Assembly (NCBI GenBank): GCA_965216585.1
Contig: CBDCGC010000003.1
Span: 1,674,001 to 1,738,000 of the forward strand
Origin: CADEER01 sp965216585
GTDB lineage: Bacteria; Desulfobacterota; Binatia; HRBIN30; CADEER01
Length of the DNA stretch: 64,000 nucleotides
Reading direction: 5' to 3'
In this document: positions 18,184-27,800 of the stretch, piece after piece
Layout of the letters: the number at the start of each line of letters is the position of its first letter
Position numbering within the stretch: position 1 is the first letter of the stretch
Program-made: the position numbers and the translations under genes
Notes under the pieces: generated by a model
The model's input: only the letters and a program-made list of their open reading frames with translations
The model's database searches: none
Told to the model about the DNA's origin: nothing

Positions 18184-19389
18184 ATGAAGCGACACTCGAA
18201 CAGGGGGCAACGCAGCGCATTCGCGGTGCTGGCGATCGTGCTGACGGCGACGCCGGCCTTGGCGTCGACCATCGGCGACCTCAGCCGCGTCACGGCGCGC
18301 GCGGCTCTGATCGTCGACAATAAAACGGGGGAGGTGCTCTTCGCCCGCAACCCCAACATGCCGCTGCCACCGGCGAGCACGACCAAGCTCCTGACCGCCG
18401 TCGTCGCCATGCAGAGCGGCCGGCTCGACCGCAACGTCAAAGTGAGCAAGCGCGCCAGCTCGATGCAGCCATCGAAGGCGTGGCTGAAAGCCGGCTGGAC
18501 GATGAACATGCGCGATCTCGTCTACGCCATGTTGGTCAAGTCGGCCAACGACGCCGCGGTCGTCGTCGCCGAGGGGTTGGCGGGCTCGCTGACCAACTTC
18601 TCGCGTCGCATGAACGAAAAGGCCAAGTCGATCGGCGCCACCCATTCGCACTTCGTCAACCCGAGCGGTCTACCGGCGCGCGGGCACTACAGCACTGCCA
18701 ACGATCTCGCTCTCATCGTCCGCCACGCCCTGCAGATTCCCGGCATGCGGCGCATCCTCACGACCCGCAACAAGACCATCCGCCCGCGCGGCGTCAGCCG
18801 CCGGGTCATCCGTCTCAAGACGACCAACAAGTTGCTCGGCAAGCGCCGTTACCAGGTGTTCGGCAAGACCGGCTACACCCGCAAGGCAAAGCGCTGCTTT
18901 GCCGGCGCCGCCTCTCTCGGCAGCCGCGAGGTCATCGTCATCGTTCTCGGCTCAAACGACCTCTGGGACGACCTCGAGCTGCTGATCGACTACGGCTTGT
19001 CGCCGCCGGCACCTGCACCGGACTGGTCGGAAGAAACCGGCTGGCGCCAGGCGCTGGTAGCCACTCCACAGCCGCAAACCCAACCGCGGGTACGGCAGCC
19101 CGCGCGCGCGGTCGCACAGGGCGATCGCAGCCGCATCGAGACCCAGCCGCGTTTCCGCTACCACGTGCAAGTCGCACGACTGCGCTCGCAAACGATCGCC
19201 CAGGATCTCCTGCGCAAGGTCGCACAGCGCGGCTACAACGTCACCGTCGAGCCGAGAAGAAGCCAGGGTCAGACCTACTACCGGGTCCTCGTGCGCGACC
19301 TCGCCGACCGCGTCATCGCCAGGCGAATCGCCCGCCAGCTCAGCCGCGAGCTACACCTGGAAACCCAGATCATCGCCGTCCGCGGCTGA
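18184..19389 (+). CDS. dacA: D-alanyl-D-alanine carboxypeptidase (PBP5/6 type) with C-terminal SPOR-like domain
   Basis: 401 residues. A signal peptide (hydrophobic core AFAVLAIVLTA, cleavage after ALA) precedes the S11 peptidase domain with SxxK at Ser65-Lys68 (STTK), SxN as KSAND, and KTG as FGKTGYTRKAK. It trims the terminal D-Ala of peptidoglycan stem peptides in the periplasm. After a Pro/Gln-rich linker, the last ~75 residues (FRYHVQVARLRS ... YYRVLVRDLAD) look like a SPOR domain, which binds denuded septal glycan; PBP5 usually has a different C-terminal domain. Divergent from dnaB. Confidence 0.9.
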   Translation: MKRHSNRGQRSAFAVLAIVLTATPALASTIGDLSRVTARAALIVDNKTGEVLFARNPNMPLPPASTTKLLTAVVAMQSGRLDRNVKVSKRASSMQPSKAWLKAGWTMNMRDLVYAMLVKSANDAAVVVAEGLAGSLTNFSRRMNEKAKSIGATHSHFVNPSGLPARGHYSTANDLALIVRHALQIPGMRRILTTRNKTIRPRGVSRRVIRLKTTNKLLGKRRYQVFGKTGYTRKAKRCFAGAASLGSREVIVIVLGSNDLWDDLELLIDYGLSPPAPAPDWSEETGWRQALVATPQPQTQPRVRQPARAVAQGDRSRIETQPRFRYHVQVARLRSQTIAQDLLRKVAQRGYNVTVEPRRSQGQTYYRVLVRDLADRVIARRIARQLSRELHLETQIIAVRG

Positions 19390-19418
19390 ACCGCATCGAG
19401 TCCGGCAAGCTCGAGGGA

Positions 19419-19859
19419 TCAAGGCGTCACTACCTCCACTTCCTCGACCCTGGAAAAGTTCGTCCGGTCGAACGTGAGTATACGAGAGACACCATTTCCC
19501 AAAGCAGCTGCGGCAATTTGCAGGTCGAAAATCGCGGGGCCGCTGACGGGATTCTGCTTGAGAAGGCCCAAGGTACGAGCCGTCAGGTCTGCGGGCTGTG
19601 GGAGGAGCTCGACGCCGGGCAACCCGATATAGGTCTCAGCAACTTCAATGGCGTCTTTCGCCGAGTACGGATCCGTTACGCGCTTGCCACTGGTGATGGT
19701 GGCATGCAGTTCCGCAAGCACCTGTTGGACAACGCAGAAGTTTCCGTCGGTGGAGTCCGCTTCGCTGAGGGAGTCCGTGGCTGCGCAGTGGAACCGTGAG
19801 TCTTGAAACAGGGCGTAGACGAGAACGTTCGTGTCGATCAGCGTCAACTCACTGCTCAT
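19419..19859 (-). CDS. vapC: VapC-like PIN-domain ribonuclease toxin
   Basis: 146 residues. PIN-domain acidic residues are in place: Asp9 in LIDTNVLVYAL, Glu in QQVLAELHA, the Asp of IFDLQIAAAA, and Asp in LTFDRTNF. Such enzymes cleave RNA, often tRNA or rRNA, when freed from their antitoxin. The start overlaps the upstream antitoxin gene by 11 bases, the usual vapBC layout. Confidence 0.88.
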   Translation of the reverse strand: MSSELTLIDTNVLVYALFQDSRFHCAATDSLSEADSTDGNFCVVQQVLAELHATITSGKRVTDPYSAKDAIEVAETYIGLPGVELLPQPADLTARTLGLLKQNPVSGPAIFDLQIAAAALGNGVSRILTFDRTNFSRVEEVEVVTP

Positions 19860-20052
19860 CGTTGTCCGCGTATATCATCTCCCGCGTCAGCACATCTCCG
19901 ATCACCGTTCCGCGTCGCGTCGGCAGGTCGCCGACTTTCTTCGCGACCTGCCCATTCCCGAAGCGCGCGCGAAGGTGGTGCACCTGCTGGCGCAGGGCCT
20001 TTTTCATCCCTTCCGGGAGGCCACTGATGTCGATGTTGTCGCTGGGTACCAT
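19849..20052 (-). CDS. vapB: VapB-like antitoxin
   Basis: 67 residues immediately upstream of and overlapping vapC. The N-terminal half (LPEGMKKALRQQVHHLRARFGN) is basic and helical and the C-terminal half (VIGDVLTREMIYADNDEQ) is acidic, as in small antitoxins that bind DNA with one end and the toxin with the other. Identification rests on size and position more than on a strong family motif. Ribosome binding site weak. Confidence 0.7.
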   Translation of the reverse strand: MVPSDNIDISGLPEGMKKALRQQVHHLRARFGNGQVAKKVGDLPTRRGTVIGDVLTREMIYADNDEQ

Positions 20053-20116
20053 TGCGCTCTACATAGCACGATTCCGCTCCCGGGTCGCATGTAGGGTTCG
20101 CCCACCCCTTACCAAT

Positions 20117-20132
20117 ACCCTGATTTCAGGGT
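20117..20132. promoter_or_regulatory. Candidate vapBC operator (palindrome)
   Basis: ACCCTGATTTCAGGGT, with 7-base arms and a 2-base centre, lies 65 bases upstream of vapB. On the minus strand it falls between TTGGAC and TATTGG, a weak -35/-10-like pair with 16-base spacing. VapBC complexes commonly bind such palindromes to repress their own promoter. No binding evidence exists here. Confidence 0.4.
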
Positions 20133-20344
20133 CGTCCAACAATCGCCCGCGCAAGGATGATCGGGACAAGCACGTCGACGATGACGGCACATTCATCAGC
20201 TGCCACGCGCCTCTCCGAAAGCCTGAGACACTCTAAGAGATTCTGATCGGCCAAACGAAACCTGCGACCCATAACACTCTAATTTCATTAGTGAGCTCAT
20301 CCTCCGACTCACTCACTTCTAGTAGCTTCCTGGATACAACCCTT

Positions 20345-20384
20345 GCATGTACCTCGAATTATCAGAATAATCCGAGGTACATGC
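20345..20384 (+). promoter_or_regulatory. 12-bp inverted repeat covering the ATPase start codon
   Basis: GCATGTACCTCG (20345-20356) and CGAGGTACATGC (20373-20384) are perfect reverse complements separated by 16 AT-rich bases. The right arm contains GAGG and the ATG (20381) of the DUF4143 ATPase. The left arm's ATG (20347) opens a 7-codon frame, MYLELSE then stop, ending 10 bases before the gene start. It could act as an operator or as an RNA hairpin hiding the start. Confidence 0.6.
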
Positions 20385-21544
20385 TCGATCGATCACTCCC
20401 ACTGCCAGCTCAACCGTCCGCTTCCTTCTTCCTCTGGGGTCCTCGACAGACGGGAAAGAGCACCCTGCTGCGAGCGGCTTACCCCAAGGCGCCGCTCATC
20501 GATCTGCTGAGCTCGCGGGAGTTTTCGCGCTATTCGCGCGATCCGGGGCACCTGCGCGAGCTGGTCGACGCCCAGGGCGGTGCCGACATGGTGGTCATCG
20601 ACGAGATCCAGAAGGTGCCCGCCTTGTTGGACGAAGTCCATTGGCTGATCGAAAACCGCGGAACCGTCTTCGCCCTGTGCGGCTCGAGCGCCCGCAAGCT
20701 GCGTCGCGGGCAGGCGAACCTTCTCGGCGGCCGAGCGCTGCGCTACGAGCTGCACGGTCTGGTCTCCGAGGAGCTCGGCGAGGACTTCGATCTCGTCAGA
20801 TGTATCAACCACGGCTACCTGCCACGCCACTATCTGGCCACCAACCCGCGCAGGCAACTCCAAGCCTACGTTGATGATTATCTCAAAGAAGAAATCGCGG
20901 CCGAGGGGCTTACCCGGAATCTGCCTGCGTTTGCGGATTTCCTGAGTGCGGCGGCTCTGGCGGACGGACAGATGGTCAACTTCACGACGATCGCGCGAGA
21001 CTGCGGCGTTTCCGCGTTTACGGTCAAGAACTACTTTCAAATCCTCGACGATACCCTACTCGGCCGTTTCCTCCCCCCCTACTGCCGGCAACCCAAGCGA
21101 CGAGTCGTCCAGACTTCCAAGTTCTACTTCTCCGACGTCGGTATCGTGAACTACCTCGCTCGCCGCGGCCGCCTCGAACCCGGTAGCGAGCTCTTCGGGC
21201 ACGCATTTGAGAACTGGGTGTTCCACGAGCTCTGCGCCTACCGGGCGTATCGAGAATTCACCATCGACCTCTCCTACTGGCGTCTCGCCTCCGGCGCGGA
21301 GGTCGACTTCGTCGTCGATGACGCGCGTATAGCGATCGAAGCGAAGGCAAGTGCCAGAGTCCACGCCGGCCACTTGAAGGGCCTTCGCGCAATGAAAGAA
21401 GACCATCCTCACACGACTGCCCACATCGTCGTCAGTCTCGACCCTCAACCACGGCGAACCGAAGACGGGATCGACATCCTCCCGGCAGAGGAGTTTGCAC
21501 GACGCTTGTGGAACGACGAGTTGCTATCCGTCCAGGAGCGGTGA
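20381..21544 (+). CDS. AAA-type ATPase with DUF4143 C-terminal domain (copy 1)
   Basis: 387 residues from ATG 20381, which begins MLDRSLPLP as is usual for this family. Walker A is GPRQTGKST, Walker B is VVIDEIQKVP, and a sensor-like GSSARKLRR follows. In the middle, MVNFTTIARDCGVSAFTVKNY looks like a helix-turn-helix. The C-terminal DUF4143 domain carries a PD-(D/E)xK-like pattern: GAEVDFVVDD ... IAIEAKAS. Such proteins are widespread, often laterally transferred, and their physiological role is not established. A paralog lies at 30422-31585. Confidence 0.85.
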   Translation: MLDRSLPLPAQPSASFFLWGPRQTGKSTLLRAAYPKAPLIDLLSSREFSRYSRDPGHLRELVDAQGGADMVVIDEIQKVPALLDEVHWLIENRGTVFALCGSSARKLRRGQANLLGGRALRYELHGLVSEELGEDFDLVRCINHGYLPRHYLATNPRRQLQAYVDDYLKEEIAAEGLTRNLPAFADFLSAAALADGQMVNFTTIARDCGVSAFTVKNYFQILDDTLLGRFLPPYCRQPKRRVVQTSKFYFSDVGIVNYLARRGRLEPGSELFGHAFENWVFHELCAYRAYREFTIDLSYWRLASGAEVDFVVDDARIAIEAKASARVHAGHLKGLRAMKEDHPHTTAHIVVSLDPQPRRTEDGIDILPAEEFARRLWNDELLSVQER

Positions 21545-21847
21545 AAACCCGCCGGGTCCCGGCCACCCTGGAGATGCTCGCCAACCCCACGGCGCCGGCC
21601 GGCTACCCATCGCCCCGAGTGCGTCCATCGAGAGAGTCCGCGCTATCACCCAGCCGATAGCCATGCCGCAAATCGAGCCCGCCCTACCACAGCCCAACTC
21701 TTTCACGATGACTTCCGCGACCCCTCCCGGCCACCTTGCACCGACTACAGGCTTCCACGTACACGAGCCAATTGGCCTTGCATTAACGGGCGCAACCCGT
21801 GCATCCTCTTTTTCATACCATTCGAAGAACAGGAGCGTGACGACGCA
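21545..21847 (+). other. Gap between the ATPase and the RHS gene
   Basis: About 300 bases with no convincing gene. A frame running through it on the plus strand (118 codons) has no ribosome binding site or recognisable motif. An ACGGG/CCCGT mini inverted repeat lies near 21786-21800, and an AGGAG lies at 21831-21835, 12 bases before the ATG at 21848. It probably contains the promoter of the RHS gene. Confidence 0.4.
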
Positions 21848-21863
21848 ATGACATCGTTGCTGG

Positions 21864-24800
21864 TTGGACCTTTCACCCCCCCCCCCCGCGCGCGGACGAA
21901 GTAATTTGCGTAGAACCTACGGCACACTCCTTTTCCTAATGTTGCAGGCCGGCAACGCGGCCGCCATCGTCACCGGCGACCCGGCGCCGTGCGCGCTTTT
22001 TGCCGACTCCGCCGACGTCGTCGAGGCGAACCTCTCGGTCGGCAGCGCATCAACGTCGATTCCGATCACGGTTCCGCCCGGACCGAACGGCATGCAGCCG
22101 TCATTGGCGCTGGTCTACAACAGCGCCGGCGGCTCCAGCCACTACGGGCACGGCTGGGATCTGCCCATCGGTCAAATCCGCCGCTCGACTAGTGGAGGAA
22201 TGCTGACCTGCTCGAATACAGCCGGGCACAACGAGTACATTCTATCGGTAAACGGCCGTTCGATTGAGTTCTTCACCAACAGCATCACGGCCACCGAAGG
22301 ATTCGCTCATGTGGAGGAGGAGTTTTACAAAATCAAGCGTCACCTCGGTGCCAACTCTGGGAACTACTGGGAGGTCTGGGACCGGAGCGGCACTCGGTAT
22401 GTCTTCGGCCGCTACATCCGATGGTCGGAAACCTCCACAACGATACCGCGCACCGGAAGAAACACGACTGACGGCTTTCACATCCACTCCTGCCAGACCA
22501 ATCTTCTCAGCGCTGGGATGAAATACACGGCAACCTGGGAGCTCACCCGAATCGAGGATACCCACGGCAACTGGATCGACATCCAGTATACAACCTCGGG
22601 GAACATCGCGAGGCCCACGCTAATCGAGTACGGAGGCAATGCCACTCTCTACAATTCCCCACGCTACATAGTCGACTTCGACTGGAATCCAATTGCGACA
22701 GCGAAGCTTCCCTTGAGCTCACGGCTCGGCATTCCACGAGAATTCACGCACCGCCTCGAGCAAATCAATGTTCGGCTCGCGTCCAATGAGCTCATTCGAG
22801 CCTACCGGTTCGAGTACGACAACTCTCGCCACGGACTGCTTCAGTTCTTGAGAAGCGTCACACTGAGAGACGAAAACAACCAGAATCTCAAGCGGTGGAA
22901 CAACGAGGCAGCGTCGCGAAACTTCCTTTACGCGGAAGCTCTGAGCGACGGCCCCGTCGATCTCGGTGTCTACGGACCACAGGAGGCTTCGGTAAAATCG
23001 CCACTTCCCGACATCAGTCAGAAAACTGCGCTTCGTCTAGTGACTCAACCGCCATCGCCAACAATCGAAAATCCCGGCGGACATCTCGTGCGCACCCTCA
23101 TGGACATGGACGCCGATGGCATTCTCGACCTGGTCGATACGTATCCGCTCAACAACGGCACGTACGTGGAATCGCCTTGTGAGAACCAAGGATTCGGAGA
23201 GGAAGCACAGTGGAAGTACTACCGCGGGACGCCGAGCGGCTTCGAAACGATGGCGGCGTCTTGGACAGTACCGGACGAAAACTTGATGTGCCTAATGCAG
23301 TACAGCCGAGTGAGCATGGTGAACCCATCCCTGCTCAAGACCCACACAATGACAATCGACCTCAATGGCGACGGCTATCCAGACTTCATCGACGCCGGCG
23401 AACACGAGGATCTCACTACGTCGAAGTGGCAAGTATACCTAGGAACCGCAAGCGGATTCAGCCCGAATCCGACCGACTGGGCCGGCTCCCCAAACGACGG
23501 AATTCGCCATGTCGAGTCGGATGTCGATCTATTCGGCTTCACCAGCGGCAGCCTGGTGACCCGCGATCTGATCGACATCAATGGAGACGGGCTGCTCGAC
23601 CTGGTCGACACGCGCCAGCCCGGAAACTGGCGCGTTTGGCTCAATCTCGGCAACCGTTTCGCTGCCATTCGTTATTTCGACGGCCATTTCGGGGCCTTGT
23701 CTTACTCACTACCAGTCGGAGCCATAACACCCAGCACCGGCGGGACAATTCTCAGCACTCAGGACGTGACCGGCGACGGTTTGCCAGATCAAATCTTGGC
23801 CTGGGACAAGTCTCAGGACGAAACATATCCGGGAGAGTGGAAAGTCTATCCTCACGCTTCTGGATCAATGAGTCCGTTCTTTTTCCACTGGACCGCCGTC
23901 GGGGCAGAGTTCGCGCCAGCGGAAATCCTCGCACTTCCAACCGTCATGGTTGGAGACGAGGCGCGGATGGTCCTGCAAGACATGAACGCGGATGGCCTTC
24001 CAGACTTAGTTGACCACGGACCAAGCCACCGAGTTCACCTGAACTTCGGTGAGGGATTCAATCAGAGATTTCCCATCTTCCTGCCCGCAGCACCAAACAC
24101 CCCGGTCGGGAGTAACACCGCAACCACCGGCCGGGAACTCATCGACCTCGACGGGGATAAATACCCCGACTACATCGACACGAGCATTGGAGGTGGCGAG
24201 TACCGAATACACCATGCAGCTGCGGGCGCGTGGTGCGCGAGCAACGGCGGCAATACCTGCGCCGAGTTCGCGGCCGATACGACGACGGTCGCCGAAAACC
24301 CAGAAGCAGTAGCGCCCAACATGCTGGTCAAGATGACCAATGAAACTGAGGGCCAAACGCGCCTGTCGTACCGCCCGACCAGCGAGATCTCGCGCAACGG
24401 CAACGACCTGCCGTTCACGCTCTGGGTGCTGACCGAACGCGTGGTTGACCCGCGGCGGGCCGAAGACGCCTCGTGGGAAGACGCGTTCACTTACACCGAT
24501 CCGAACTTCTCCAGCACACACCGGAAGTTCCTAGGTTTCGGCGAGGTCGTCACCATCTCACAGAACGGGGGATCAAAAGAGCTCAAGACGGAAACTAAGT
24601 TCGAGAACGCAAGCAATAAGGTGGCACTGGCGGGAAAGATTGATCAGATTCGGGAGTACGAGTACGACAGCCTTTCGCACAACGAAACCGTGTACCGTCG
24701 CAAGAGATACAATTGGCAGTGTCGCAATCCTCTCAATGGCAACTCGGCGAGTTGTAGCGACAACCGAGTCTGGGCCCGCAACTCGGTCGACGAGACCAAG

Positions 24801-27800
24801 GTTTTTTCTCTGGGCGGTGGTGGAACGAGCATCTCGTTGATAGTCGACTACTTGTCATGGGCGAGCTGTGGCGGGAAGCAAACGGGGCTTCCCACATATG
24901 TGAAGGAGCGGGGCGGAAGCACCAGAGAAACGTACACCGAATACGCCTGCCCAGCCGGTGACAACAACCTGGTCAATCGCCCCAAGAGCATCCGCGTTCA
25001 CGACCCAGCCAACGCAGCCGACGTTTCTCACACATGGTTCTTTTTCGACGACGCACAGCTCAACGACAACATCTCACTCGGAACGCTGACCCGCATCGAG
25101 CGCTGGCTTGATCAGGGGACGGTATTACCCGGTGCCTGCACGATGGATGCAGGCAAAACGTGTATCGTCACTCAGACCGGCTACGACGACTGGGGCAACG
25201 CCACCTCGCAGACCGATGCCAAAGGAGCAGTCACCTCGATCGCCTACGACGACTGGAACATCTACCCCGAGACCGTGACCTCGCCGCCGTTCGTGTTCAA
25301 CAAAGTCAGCTACGGCTACGACCGGAAGTGCGGAACCCTGGCGTGGCAAACCGATGCCTACAAAGGCGCGACGATTCCGAGCCAAAAGACGGTCTACGAG
25401 TACGACTCGTTCTGCCGCCTGTCTGCTGTCTGGCCCCCCGGCGACAGCGAGGGGCGGCGCTCGCGCAAGTACCACTACGAGCTCGGTAGCGACTTCGTGC
25501 CGACCCGCACGCATACCGAGATCCGCGAGCCAAACGCTCCGGGCGACTTCGTCAACGAGTTCGTCTTCCAGAACGCTTCGGGTCAGACCACCCAGCGCCA
25601 GGTCGAACGCATCGTCGACGGCGTCGAGTCGAGGGTCATCACGACCTTCTTTCACGACGCCCGCGGCCGGCGATCCCGGGTGGTCGGACCGACCGCTGTT
25701 GCGGGGTTCAACACCGATCCGGGCTTTTACAACGGTGTGACGGCACCGGAGACCGAGTTTCGCTACGACGTGCTGAACCGGCAAACCGAAACCGAGTGGC
25801 CGGACGGCAGCCGCCGGGTCACCGACTACAGCGACCCCTCACAGGTGGCGGTACGAGACGAGTGCTATGAAGACGCGAGCTGCACCGGCTCCAAGGTCGT
25901 TTCGGTCACCGACGGTTTCGGGCGCGTGCTGGAAAAGAAGGTCTACAAGCAGGATAACTTCGAGCTGCGAACCGTATACACCCACGACATTGTCGGGCGT
26001 CTATTGACCGAGACGCAGAGTGGGACCCAGACGACGCTCAACAACCTGACGACCCGGACCTACACCTACGACACGCTAGGCCGGCTACTGACGCGCGACG
26101 ATCCGGCGTCGGTGGGGCTGTGGCGGTTCGGCTACGATTTCAACGGCAACGTCATCCACGAAGACGACCCCAAGACGGGACAGAGCATCGAGATCTGCTA
26201 CGACGTGGTCAATCGGCCGCGCGAGAAGTTTTACGAGAGCACCGACAACTATAGCGCCACGCCGTGCCTACAGGGCAGCGGAGCAATCACCTACACCTAC
26301 GACGACACAGCGGCCGGCAACTACGGTGTGGGAAGGCTCACCCACGTCTCCGACCTGAGTGGCAGCACGGCGCTGAAGTACGACGTGCGCGGGCGGATCG
26401 TGCGCGAAGACAAGACGATCGAGGTCGACGGTATCGCCAAGTCCGCTCTCTTTCTCACCGACTACGACGACGCCGACCGACCGGAGCTGATCACCTACCC
26501 CGACGGCGAGCTGCACACCTTCGAATACGACGCCACCGGCCAGCTCATCCGTCTCGGCGGCCACCACCCCTACGTCGACGATGTCGCCTACGATCACCTC
26601 GGCCGCCCCAAACAGCTCGCCCGAGGCAACGGCACCACCGACGTCTGGGAGTACCAGGCACCGCGCGAGCGCCTGAGCCGTGTTCGTACGCACAAAGACG
26701 ACACCAACTGCACGGATGTAGCCACCTGCTATACAGACCTGAGCTACAGCTCGTACAAACCAACGGGTTTGGTCGGAGTGATTTTCGACTCGCGAAACGC
26801 CGCGGGCGACGACCTACTCGCCTCGGGGGCGTTTGGCTACGATTTTCTCGGCAGGTTGACCGGAGTGGCCTTCAGTCACGACGCCGGGACCTATACCTAC
26901 GACGACCTGGGCCGGGTCCTCGACATGAACGGCACCGGCATCACCTATCACGGTGTCAACGTGCACGCCCCGATCCGTTTCGATGGTGGACAGACCTTGG
27001 TCGCCGACGAGAACGGCAACATCGTCACCAAAAGGACGACCCAGTACACCTACACCCCGGACGATCGGCTCGAGCAGGTCGATCTGCCGAACGGCGATAC
27101 GGTCGAGTTTCTCTACGACTACTCGGGCAAGAAAGTCGCCAAAGTCGTCAACGGTACCGAGGTCACACGCTACTACGGCGACCGCATGCAGGTGCGCGAC
27201 GACATCGTCACGACGTCGTATTTCCTGGGCGGTCGGCGCATCGCCCTCAACCGCACCCAGGCCGATCAGGGGGAGACCTATGCCGACGCCGGCCCGGCGG
27301 GCATGCCGCTGGTCGTCACTGCGAGCAAGAGCGTCACGGGATACCTCCTGATCGCCCTCGTTCTCGGTCTGCTGACAGCGCCAAGCCGCCGCAAGCAGGT
27401 CGTTGGCCTGCGCCCGCGCGAGGGCCATTCGATCCTCATCGTCCTGGCCATGCTCGCCTCGCTGTGTCCGCTGCCGGCCCGGGCACAGTGCGAGCCACCC
27501 GCCAATGGCTGGGTGCGCCACTTGCACGCCGACCACCTCGGCTCGACCGTGGCGATGACCAACGGCGACGGCGATCTGGCCGAACAAATCCGCTACCGCA
27601 ACTACGGCGAGGTACGCGGCCGCTGGAACGCCGCCGGCAACCCGATCGGCTCGGGTGACTCCGCCTACCGCTACGAATACACCGGCTACGAGAACGAGAT
27701 CGACTCCGGCCTCATGTACGCTGGCGCTCGCTTCTACGACCCCGAGATCGGCATGTTCCTCACCCACGATCCGGTGGCGGAGTTCCCCAGCCCGTACACC

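Noticed and set aside
21495..21851. 118-codon gene between ATPase copy 1 and the RHS gene
   Set aside because: It overlaps the ATPase end in another frame, and its composition (Pro/Ala-rich) and lack of a ribosome binding site point to chance.
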